In this document: piece by piece, positions 25,301-32,529 of the stretch
Layout of the letters: each line of letters opens with the position of its first letter
Numbering within the stretch: the first letter of the stretch is position 1
IMG/VR virus record: IMGVR_UViG_3300035670_000420
Span: 1-44,251 of that record
DNA: 44,251 bases
Direction: 5' to 3' (one strand)
From: a virus
The notes under the pieces: generated by a model
Database searches by the model: none
What the model was told of the DNA's origin: nothing
The model's input: only the letters and a program-made list of their open reading frames with translations
Translations under genes and position numbers: made by a program

Positions 25301-25724
25301 TTGTTATTCTCCTTTTAATCTCAGATGTACTAATACCCTCGGTATATGGTACATAAACAAGGGTTATACCATTGCTATCAAGCCATTCCTGTGTAAACTG
25401 CATCTGTGTGTAGTAGTCTTTCTTAGCCCAATCACTACCAACAACAATAAAATCAGGCATAACTTCAAGTATTGCGGGCTTACTATCAGCACCACCTGTG
25501 TTTTCTATAACATCGTCAACCATCCAATATGCAAGTAATATTTCTTCCCTCTCGGAATAGGACATAATAGGTGGTTTACCCTTAAATTGTTCTATAAACT
25601 CATCGGTGTTGAGGGATACTATTACTTCCCCATCATCACCAGCTATTTTTCTACAGGCTTCTAAGAACCTAACATGGCCTTTGTGCGGTAGGTCATAGGA
25701 GCCACCTGTGTAAACTATAGGCAT
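25293..25724 (-). CDS. Glycerol-3-phosphate/sugar cytidylyltransferase (TagD-like)
   Basis: 143 residues. The HxGH motif is at HKGH (14-17) in YTGGSYDLPHKGHVRFL, and the C-terminal ISTSEIKRRI (about 130-139) is the second conserved motif. The family makes CDP-glycerol or related CDP-alditols. It suggests that glycerol- or alditol-phosphate groups are used in the surface or fibre modification. AAAGGATTGTGAA precedes the ATG. Confidence 0.85.
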   Translation of the reverse strand: MPIVYTGGSYDLPHKGHVRFLEACRKIAGDDGEVIVSLNTDEFIEQFKGKPPIMSYSEREEILLAYWMVDDVIENTGGADSKPAILEVMPDFIVVGSDWAKKDYYTQMQFTQEWLDSNGITLVYVPYTEGISTSEIKRRITNV

Positions 25725-26536
25725 TTCACAATCCTTTCAGCTAACTTAATATGGTCAAACTTGCCTACAATAAAGTCTTTTCGTAGGTCTATCTCACTAT
25801 TATTAAAACTAAAAACCATTTGCAAATAGGCTTGTCCTATTTCATCTTCGGGACATTTCCACAAGCCCTGTAGTTCTAAAGATGTTGTTAGTACAGGGGT
25901 ATTGCAGGATAATGCTTCTAGGGCAACCTCATTATCATTGGTAACAACCCCCTGTGCCTGACTATAGACAAGTGGTGTTCTTGTTGATGTAGCAACCAAA
26001 TGATTGCTTTGTACTACCTCCTCAAACTGCTCACTTCCCGATATTAAAGCAAGTGAGCCGGGTGGTAGTTGTTTCACGTTTGCTATAGGCATCGTAAACA
26101 AGGCGGGGTACACTCTGTTTGCTTGTATAGGTCTGAAATAGTCGGTGTCTGTTGCGTAATACTCTATATGAGTGCTAAAGTCCCCTAAACCTTGAGTATT
26201 CAACCCTAAACGATAAATACTATCCTCTGATGGCAAATAGTCTTGCTCTATGACATCATCCCACCCTCTCTTGGTTTCCCCGTAACCTATAACATATCTT
26301 GGGCTAAATCCTCTAAGCCAATACTTCATAGATGAAGCATTATCAAATAGTTGTATTGCAAACTTATCCTTACTGATAAATGCTGGTACATCACTATACC
26401 CGAATACCTTAATGTTGTATTTGTTAGCAAGTATTCTTAATGCACCAAATAAACCGTCATTAAGTAGATACCACCTATCAAGTGGCTTTTGTGATGGTAT
26501 TAAAACTGCTAGTTTTGTTTTATTTCTTTGATTCAT
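25715..26536 (-). CDS. GT-B-like glycosyltransferase
   Basis: 273 residues. The N-terminal half is Rossmann-like (KLAVLIPSQKPLDRWYLLND, IKVFGYSDVPAF). The C-terminal half has GVVTNDNEVALEALSCNTPV, the typical donor-binding end of GT4-like enzymes, in which a conserved Glu precedes EALSC. Divergent. AAGGAGATT precedes the ATG. Confidence 0.65.
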   Translation of the reverse strand: MNQRNKTKLAVLIPSQKPLDRWYLLNDGLFGALRILANKYNIKVFGYSDVPAFISKDKFAIQLFDNASSMKYWLRGFSPRYVIGYGETKRGWDDVIEQDYLPSEDSIYRLGLNTQGLGDFSTHIEYYATDTDYFRPIQANRVYPALFTMPIANVKQLPPGSLALISGSEQFEEVVQSNHLVATSTRTPLVYSQAQGVVTNDNEVALEALSCNTPVLTTSLELQGLWKCPEDEIGQAYLQMVFSFNNSEIDLRKDFIVGKFDHIKLAERIVKCL

Positions 26537-27483
26537 AATCTCCTTGCAACTTCATAAACTACATTAACCGTAACTGCATTTCCTAAACATTTATACCTTT
26601 GAGTGTCCGACACCCCCTCAGTCCACCCATCAGGGAATCCTTGTAGGCGTTCACACTCGGTTGGGGTTAATCGTCTGATTCGCATACCATCGGTATATGA
26701 TGTCCTCCTGATGGTGTTGGTATCGTTGGGCTTATCCCTTCCTTCTTGTGTATTCGGCTCGTCTGTCCGAATGTAACTGCCTCTGTGTTTATCACCTGTT
26801 TGTAAGGTGTGTGCAATGTAGTTCCCTTGTGCATCCGGTTGAATATACTCTGTGTTGCTTTCTGTGATAGGAAATACTTTTGGTCTGGGTTCTCCTCTAA
26901 GATGTCCGACAATGAACACTCTTTCCCTATTCTGGGGAACTCCGAAATCTTTGCTGTTAAGCACTTGCCATTGGAGGTCATACCCCAGTTCTGTAAGCGT
27001 GGCGATGATGGTTTTGAAAGTGAATCCGTTGTCATGAGATAACAATCCTTTAACATTTTCAAGGATGAAATATCTCGGCTTCTTATCTTTAAGTATTCTT
27101 GCGATTTCAAAGAAAAGAGTTCCCCTTGTGTCATCAAATCCTCTGCGTTTTCCAGCAATGCTAAAAGCTTGGCAAGGGAATCCTCCGACCAAGAGGTCGT
27201 GGTCTGGGATTTCACTTGTGGGGACTGTTGTGATGTCCCTTGTATCAACTCTATTGCCTGTTGGTTCACTGTATCCAGTGCGTATGCTGTCTGATCTACC
27301 TTTGTCAGATGCCCTGTTCCCCCCTTCCCCGTCTTGCTTGACCTCGGATATAGACTGTGAGTTTTTATTGTATATTTCTGCTGCATATTTATCCCATTCG
27401 TTAGCATAGACACACTTGTGTCCGAGTCTGTTTAGTGCTAAATCAAATCCTCCAATTCCTGCAAAGAGTGATACATATTTCAT
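26533..27483 (-). CDS. dcm-like: DNA cytosine-5 methyltransferase
   Basis: 316 residues with motif I (FAGIGGFDLAL, 7-17), motif IV PCQ (103-105) in GGFPCQAFSIAG, motif VI ENV (142-144), QNRERVFIVG (motif VIII) and a C-terminal LGNAVTVNVV. It adds a methyl group to cytosine C5, probably for protection from host restriction. The target-recognition region is short. A polar insert (about 46-82) separates motifs I-II from PCQ. It lies alone among sugar genes, overlapping both by four bases. A long second frame runs through it. Confidence 0.9.
   Translation of the reverse strand: MKYVSLFAGIGGFDLALNRLGHKCVYANEWDKYAAEIYNKNSQSISEVKQDGEGGNRASDKGRSDSIRTGYSEPTGNRVDTRDITTVPTSEIPDHDLLVGGFPCQAFSIAGKRRGFDDTRGTLFFEIARILKDKKPRYFILENVKGLLSHDNGFTFKTIIATLTELGYDLQWQVLNSKDFGVPQNRERVFIVGHLRGEPRPKVFPITESNTEYIQPDAQGNYIAHTLQTGDKHRGSYIRTDEPNTQEGRDKPNDTNTIRRTSYTDGMRIRRLTPTECERLQGFPDGWTEGVSDTQRYKCLGNAVTVNVVYEVARRL
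26667..27413 (-). CDS. Overlapping ORF in alternative frame of the methyltransferase
   Basis: A 248-codon frame, shifted by one base inside the methyltransferase gene, is free of stops. It contains CSLSDILEENPDQKYFLSQK, which is read from the same DNA as VFIVGHLRGEPRPKVFPIT. I recall similar CSLSDILE...YFLS segments in predicted proteins of other phages, always over such methyltransferase genes, but cannot check it here. No ribosome site is evident at its ATG. It may be a by-product of conserved DNA. Confidence 0.25.
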   Translation of the reverse strand: MSMLTNGINMQQKYTIKTHSLYPRSSKTGKGGTGHLTKVDQTAYALDTVNQQAIELIQGTSQQSPQVKSQTTTSWSEDSLAKLLALLENAEDLMTQGELFSLKSQEYLKIRSRDISSLKMLKDCYLMTTDSLSKPSSPRLQNWGMTSNGKCLTAKISEFPRIGKECSLSDILEENPDQKYFLSQKATQSIFNRMHKGTTLHTPYKQVINTEAVTFGQTSRIHKKEGISPTIPTPSGGHHIPMVCESDD

Positions 27484-28049
27484 TCAAATTCTTTACTCCA
27501 AACCTTTGCTACCTCTGACCAATCACAAGACTTGGCAAATTCAATACCCTTTATCTGTTCCCCATGCCATCTTGTTGTATCTTTCATCAAAGCTATCAAC
27601 TCCTCTTTGTATTTCTCTCTGACTTTAGGATCGTAGATATCACCCTGAACTTTTACACCTGATTGAACAGTTTCACTTAGTGCCGCCTTTTCTATTACAC
27701 AGGGAACACAACCATCTAACTGACATTCTAGGGCGGTAATACAATGGATTTCATCAAAGTGTGTACTATAAGCCCATATACCACATTTCTGTCTAATCTC
27801 TTTTAATTCATCTTTCCCAACTCTCCCATGATGTGTAATTCCGGGAGCTTTCATCATATCGTTTATCTTCTCTTTCCATGCCTGTCTTTCAGCATTATCG
27901 TGGTACGCTTTATCAAATAAATCCCACCCATAGCAAATGTGTAATTCTGCTTCGGGTACTTCTTCCTTTACCTGTGGCCATATCTTTAATAAATGCTGTA
28001 AACCTCTATCGTAAGATGACCCCCAGAAGCACGTTGTTTGTTTAGACAT
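27480..28049 (-). CDS. C-terminal half of a split GT-B glycosyltransferase
   Basis: 189 residues corresponding to only the second Rossmann domain of GT4: SSYDRGLQHLLKIWPQV, AELHICYGW, APGITHHGRVGKDEL and ECQLDGCVPCVIEKAALSE. The matching N-terminal domain ends the 608-aa protein encoded upstream, and an 86-aa gene lies between. The two halves may assemble, or this half may be inactive alone. AAAGGG precedes the ATG. Confidence 0.75.
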   Translation of the reverse strand: MSKQTTCFWGSSYDRGLQHLLKIWPQVKEEVPEAELHICYGWDLFDKAYHDNAERQAWKEKINDMMKAPGITHHGRVGKDELKEIRQKCGIWAYSTHFDEIHCITALECQLDGCVPCVIEKAALSETVQSGVKVQGDIYDPKVREKYKEELIALMKDTTRWHGEQIKGIEFAKSCDWSEVAKVWSKEFE

Positions 28050-28064
28050 AACTTTTACCCTTTC

Positions 28065-28325
28065 TTAATTTTTAACGCCTGAAATTGACAATTTACTCTC
28101 AAACAGGTAGTCCTCGGGGTTTTTTTGAGAGTGTCTGGTAAGATAAGATAAAATTTCTCTCTTACCATTTATGTAGTCATCTTTAGGCACTAATTTATTA
28201 AATGCTCTGTAAATTGCTTCCTTTTTGAGGCCCTTTTTCTCTATTGCCATTGAAAAGCAAACATAATCACTGTAAACAGGGTTTTCTTCCCTGACTTTCT
28301 CATACAATGCTCTTATAGATCTCAT
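28065..28325 (-). CDS. Small protein inserted between two halves of a glycosyltransferase
   Basis: 86 residues, helical, with KKEAIYRAFNKLVPKDDYI. No nuclease motif is visible. Its ATG overlaps the stop of the 608-aa gene (ATGA), and it ends 15 bases before the C-half gene. The position suggests an insertion that split the transferase. I do not recognise the family. Confidence 0.65.
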   Translation of the reverse strand: MRSIRALYEKVREENPVYSDYVCFSMAIEKKGLKKEAIYRAFNKLVPKDDYINGKREILSYLTRHSQKNPEDYLFESKLSISGVKN

Positions 28326-30148
28326 ATTCTTATCCCATTCCCGACTATTACGAATTTGTCATCCGGGATGTCGGGTAAATTACTACGATGGTATTTAGAC
28401 TTAACAAATATCTTCCCTAGACTTTCCCATCTCTCTTTAGACCAATCAAAGGGAGAGGCAATGTCGTGTAAGTCCATTATGATTTTCTTAGCCTTTAGTT
28501 TCTTGTCTAAAAGATGTGGGGAACGCCATAGAATAAGGATGTTAAACTCATCATTCCAATTTATCATGTAGTAAGGCTTGAATATGACCCCACCATGTTC
28601 TCCAGCTTGTGAACCACAGTCACAATAAACTGTTACTTGGTATCCCATCTTTGCCCACTCTCTTGTTAGTTCTAGTACAGCAGTTTCACTACCACCTATT
28701 CCTGTTTTAAGGTTTTCGGGTCCCCATTCCTCAAAGTGTTTACCACCAAAGGATGCAATATAGGCAATTTCTTTCTTACCCCACTTCTTAGGAGGTAAAA
28801 CATTGTTGGCTATAAATGCGGCATAGGGTTGTTCTACAAGTTCTTGTGGCAATACTTCTAATATATCTGTGATAGTTGGGATATACCCACTATCTTTTAG
28901 CCATTTTGAAAGGTTAAACACGTTCATAGCGGCATCATTTAGGAGTTTTGAGTACATCACATTGCCATATAATCCGTCATCTTTACCCATAAGATTTGCT
29001 CTTATACCCGCCCATTCAACCATTTCTTTTATGTTTTGCTCTCTAAATGCCTTTTGATACATCAAAGTAGCGGCTAAAAGTTTAATTTCATAGGTATTAC
29101 CGATAGTTGAGTTATTCTTAGGTATCTCTAACTGCATACCTAAACTTAACCAATGGTTAGAAAACTCTAAGTTTCCTACCTTTTTATAGGCATCTGCAAG
29201 TCTAAGATAAGGTAAGATGTGTAGGGGATACTCAATAACAGCATTGTGGTAGGTTTCTACTGCCTTTAGGTTGTCATTTTGCTTTTGATATATTAAACCT
29301 GTGTATTCCCAAGAGTTTGCTCTCTCTGCATCCCATCCTGACTGCTCTCTGTATTCTTCAAGTAGGGTTAGTGCTTCCTTTAATGATTCGGGAGTGTTAA
29401 GGTCAAATAGAGTTTTGGCAAGATAAAACTTAGTTCTTGGGTCTTTACCCTGTTCTTCCTCTATCTGTAGTTTTAGTATTAAAGCATTTCTCTCTATAGT
29501 TTGAGATGTCCTTTGTTCGGTTGTTAAATGAATCCATGTGCATAGTTGATTCTTCTGTGGATCAAAGGGATAGTATGTTTGCTTAGGCTTAAAATTGTTA
29601 TCTTTAGGTACACATACCTCATGAAGTCTTGATACCCACTTAAACTTGTTAGGCTTTAGTAGTCTTTCCCTCATATGTTCTATAAGTATCTGTTCTACCT
29701 CGCCTTGTTCGTTTAGTCTTACTGCATAGAGATAGTTAAACATTACAGAGTCATACTTTTTTTCTCTTGCTATTATTGCTGTCTTTTGTAGTTCCTCACC
29801 TGATGCAAGTACATCATCCACATCCGCCCATGTTAGGTAGTCATATTCCTCATCTACCATACCAAAGGATACGTTTCTTGCTTCCGCAAAATGGGTGAAT
29901 ATCCACTTATCATTTACCTTGGAGTAAATCTGTGGGTGAGTTTCGGGATTTGTGGAGATAGACTTACCTTTATACTTTTTAACTATCTCATGAATCTTTT
30001 TATGTTCTCCCGATGTACCTGTTACTGCTACATACAGTCCTTGAACATACGGGGTGAAAGAATCTAAACATCTATCAAAAATATCTGCTTCGCTGTCATC
30101 TTTAACAATCATGCAGAGGGCAATTCTTATAGGTTTTACTTTGGGCAT
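28322..30148 (-). CDS. GT2 - TPR - GT-B N-half fusion
   Basis: 608 residues. Residues 1-240 are a GT2-like domain (RIALCMIVKDD, WADVDDVL acidic site). Residues about 245-360 hold TPR-like helices (KFYLAKTLFDL, AVETYHNAVIEYP, LRLADAYKKVG). Residues about 460-608 are a GT-B N-terminal domain (GIGGSETAVLELTREWAKMG, ending FVIVGNGIRI) that stops where the second domain should begin. The TPR part may hold an acceptor protein, as in O-GlcNAc-type enzymes. There is no ribosome site: CCTGACC precedes the ATG. It is the first gene of the sugar/sigma operon. Confidence 0.8.
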   Translation of the reverse strand: MPKVKPIRIALCMIVKDDSEADIFDRCLDSFTPYVQGLYVAVTGTSGEHKKIHEIVKKYKGKSISTNPETHPQIYSKVNDKWIFTHFAEARNVSFGMVDEEYDYLTWADVDDVLASGEELQKTAIIAREKKYDSVMFNYLYAVRLNEQGEVEQILIEHMRERLLKPNKFKWVSRLHEVCVPKDNNFKPKQTYYPFDPQKNQLCTWIHLTTEQRTSQTIERNALILKLQIEEEQGKDPRTKFYLAKTLFDLNTPESLKEALTLLEEYREQSGWDAERANSWEYTGLIYQKQNDNLKAVETYHNAVIEYPLHILPYLRLADAYKKVGNLEFSNHWLSLGMQLEIPKNNSTIGNTYEIKLLAATLMYQKAFREQNIKEMVEWAGIRANLMGKDDGLYGNVMYSKLLNDAAMNVFNLSKWLKDSGYIPTITDILEVLPQELVEQPYAAFIANNVLPPKKWGKKEIAYIASFGGKHFEEWGPENLKTGIGGSETAVLELTREWAKMGYQVTVYCDCGSQAGEHGGVIFKPYYMINWNDEFNILILWRSPHLLDKKLKAKKIIMDLHDIASPFDWSKERWESLGKIFVKSKYHRSNLPDIPDDKFVIVGNGIRI

Positions 30149-30178
30149 GGTCAGGAAACCTTTCTTTAATTTTATATC

Positions 30179-30208
30179 TATTTATCACTTAGAGGTGGTG
30201 AGTGTCAA
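30179..30208 (-). promoter_or_regulatory. Host-type promoter for the sugar/sigma operon
   Basis: On the minus strand TTGACA (30203-30208) is followed after 17 bp by ATAAAT (30180-30185), or after 18 bp by TAAATA. It lies 31 bases upstream of the ATG at 30148 and just past the previous gene's stop. Confidence 0.55.
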
Positions 30209-30213
30209 TAGTT

Positions 30214-30594
30214 TTATCTAGACATTCTAAACTCAGGTAATTCTTCCATCAATCTATCTATGAATTTCCTGTCATACTTGATTTTAGGGAATATTACCTG
30301 AAGCCATTTATGTAGAGTTTCGGGCATTTCTAACCTGTGCTGAATTATTGCACTACCCTCTTTTTTTATACCCTTATTGAATAGGTATTCTTTACGATAC
30401 AAATCAATACTTCTTTTGAACTCATAATATAGGTTAGGATAGACTTTCTTCCAAACCTTGTATGTTTCAACTAAAATAGCCCAATCCTTGGTGGTTTCTA
30501 CCATACCTGTTGGGCTTGTGTGGATAGACATTTCAATAATGTGGTCTATCCCGTCTGCGACTGATTTTGGTACTGTTACATATTCATCGTACAT
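30214..30594 (-). CDS. Hypothetical protein (126 aa)
   Basis: A helical protein with aromatic-rich segments (YKVWKKVYPNLYYEFKRSI, LHKWLQVIFPKIKYDR). A GGGGGAC site lies about 12 bases before the ATG and is within the terminator hairpin. It is located just after the capsid gene. No family is recognised. Confidence 0.6.
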   Translation of the reverse strand: MYDEYVTVPKSVADGIDHIIEMSIHTSPTGMVETTKDWAILVETYKVWKKVYPNLYYEFKRSIDLYRKEYLFNKGIKKEGSAIIQHRLEMPETLHKWLQVIFPKIKYDRKFIDRLMEELPEFRMSR

Positions 30595-30601
30595 AATATA
30601 A

Positions 30602-30631
30602 ACAAGTCCCCCATATTTCAGAGGGACTTGT
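30602..30631 (-). terminator. Terminator after major capsid gene
   Basis: ACAAGTCCC (30602-30610) pairs with GGGACTTGT (30623-30631). Read on the minus strand it lies 15 bases after the capsid stop and is followed by TTTATATT. Confidence 0.65.
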
Positions 30632-30645
30632 AAAACTAAAAGGTA

Positions 30646-31563
30646 TTAACCATTTTGTGCATACCCAGTTCTCTTAACAGCGTGTTTCTGTCCAAGAGAT
30701 TCTAGGGTTAACTCTGTGATATACATACCTTTATCCGCATCACCTGTCTTTGCGATCTCTACCCACTTAGGTTGTCTGCCTTTCAAGAAAGCCATTCTGA
30801 ACATATCTTTCTTTACAGCATAAACTGTGGTAGTACCTGCTGTGTTTCTGATGTCTTTATGAGGAACTATCGTTACGACTCCTGTGGAGGCTTCGTAAGT
30901 AGAAATATTCCTGTAAAGTTTGTCAGTATCACTTACGTAGTTAGTGATGTTGGTTGTGAAGCCACTAATCTTTCTCTTTATACCCATTGTAACTAAGAGG
31001 GTATCAGCGACATATTCACTACCGACTTCATCCCATGATTCTTGGAATATATCTTCCAACTCTGTGGTGGAGAATGAAGTACCGGATGACCTTGCAGTTA
31101 CGTTAGTGGAAATGACTGCATCAATTCCTGCCATTCCTCTTGCAACACCTGACGCACCTGCGCTAGGACCAGAACCATTCAAGAGAGCAAACTCCATGTC
31201 AGCATTAAGCTGGGAAAGAGCAACTCTTTTCTGGAATACCATTGGGTCATAACCATTTGCTGGTTCAACCGCTAGGTCTGAGCCTGTTACCTGAACTACT
31301 CTCCTTAAAATAGCGGTGTAGTTCGAGGATTTAGCCGGTGAGGTGTGATCTGATATCGTAGCATCAGCGCCCTCTGCAACTGTCGTTACAGATGTAGGTC
31401 TATCTAAATGGAACGTTGTCCAATAGTGTAGAGGCTGAAGTGCTGTTGATGTACCGAGATTTCCAACTAACCAATTACCTCCCAAAGGGGAAGTATCTTT
31501 CAGGATTGATAATAGACTTTCTCTTTTATCAGCCTGATCGTATGTTTGCATTCCTATTGCCAT
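30646..31563 (-). CDS. Major capsid protein, SU10-like (DUF5309) HK97 fold
   Basis: 305 residues. The pattern ESLLSILKDTSPLGGN, HYWTTFHLDRPT, VVQVTGSDLAVEPANGYD and GVARGMAGIDAVIST fits the SU10-type capsid family found in podoviruses. AAGGTGGTGAA precedes the ATG. It sits after the scaffold and before a terminator, as in tailed-phage head operons. No protease or head-fibre gene is seen between. Confidence 0.8.
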   Translation of the reverse strand: MAIGMQTYDQADKRESLLSILKDTSPLGGNWLVGNLGTSTALQPLHYWTTFHLDRPTSVTTVAEGADATISDHTSPAKSSNYTAILRRVVQVTGSDLAVEPANGYDPMVFQKRVALSQLNADMEFALLNGSGPSAGASGVARGMAGIDAVISTNVTARSSGTSFSTTELEDIFQESWDEVGSEYVADTLLVTMGIKRKISGFTTNITNYVSDTDKLYRNISTYEASTGVVTIVPHKDIRNTAGTTTVYAVKKDMFRMAFLKGRQPKWVEIAKTGDADKGMYITELTLESLGQKHAVKRTGYAQNG

Positions 31564-31589
31564 ATATTATTCACCACCTTTCAGTAGCA

Positions 31590-32432
31590 TTATTTGGAAG
31601 TGGCGTTGCTTATTCGTTCTTCAATGGCTTGTAAGTCTCCTCGGAGAGTTCTATCTTTCAAATCAGATAGAGGACTATATTCTCTTGGTTGACCTTTACC
31701 TTGTTGAACGCTTGAAGCCTGTGCCTTTTTAACCTGTGAGTCCTTAAACTCTTTAACAGCTTGTTCCTTAACGGATTCATCTGTTGCAGGTTTATAAACT
31801 TCCATAACTTCTTCAGCGATATTAACTAAGGGCTTATGACTGCCTTCCACCATATTCCTGACTATCCTATCTCTTACGAGTTCAAAGCCTTTCCTATCAA
31901 AGGTTGGGCTTTTAGGGTCAAGCCATGGGTGTTTGGCGTGTGCCTCAGCTACTTCTCGCTGTTCTCTGTCCTGCATTACGCTTTGCCTTGCCTGTTGAGC
32001 TTGTTGTTCTGCTCTTTTTGCTCTCTCATTCGCTTGTATCAGCGTTTGATTAAGTGCATTTATGTCAACGTTTCCATCGTCATCAATAAACTTGGTAGCG
32101 ATGTTATCGACTTGCGCCTCATTTAGATGAGATAAGCTCTTTTGCGGAACCATCTCTTTAGGTTTTGGCGTGAACAAAGAATCAAATACGTTCCCGAGAG
32201 ATTCCTCGCCTTCATATTTTCTGAGTTTTTCTGATAACTCCTTATTAGAGCTTTTCAGTTTCTCGAATTCTTTACGAGTTCTCTCTGTTACCTCGTCAGG
32301 AAGTGCGCTTTCTTCCGGTTCCTCGGTAGATTTTTCATCTGAGGTAGGCATTGCCTCGACCTGATTTTCTTCAGGTACTTCTTGTTGCCCTCCAATGTCC
32401 TCTTGGACATCAGTTAGGTTTTGATCTTCCAT
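31590..32432 (-). CDS. Scaffolding protein
   Basis: 280 residues from the ATG at 32432 with an AAGGGG site. The longer frame from 32480 is less likely. It is highly charged, acidic first and basic later, with a coiled-coil centre (ANERAKRAEQQAQQARQS), as in phage scaffolds that guide capsid assembly and then leave. Location directly upstream of the capsid gene supports this. Confidence 0.75.
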   Translation of the reverse strand: MEDQNLTDVQEDIGGQQEVPEENQVEAMPTSDEKSTEEPEESALPDEVTERTRKEFEKLKSSNKELSEKLRKYEGEESLGNVFDSLFTPKPKEMVPQKSLSHLNEAQVDNIATKFIDDDGNVDINALNQTLIQANERAKRAEQQAQQARQSVMQDREQREVAEAHAKHPWLDPKSPTFDRKGFELVRDRIVRNMVEGSHKPLVNIAEEVMEVYKPATDESVKEQAVKEFKDSQVKKAQASSVQQGKGQPREYSPLSDLKDRTLRGDLQAIEERISNATSK

Positions 32433-32496
32433 ATAATCCCCTTCTGCACAAATATTTATTGAAACGAGTGCGTGCATCACACTCAGGGTTAACTGA

Positions 32497-32525
32497 CAAC
32501 TAATAAACTAAAATGGGAAATGCAA
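32497..32525 (-). promoter_or_regulatory. Late element 7 (TTGCAT-17-TAGTTG), before scaffold
   Basis: TTGCAT (32520-32525), 17 bp, TAGTTG (32497-32502). Unlike the other six, it leaves a leader of about 60 bases, and the scaffold gene has its own ribosome site. This supports a transcriptional role for the element. Confidence 0.5.
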
Positions 32526-32529
32526 ATGG

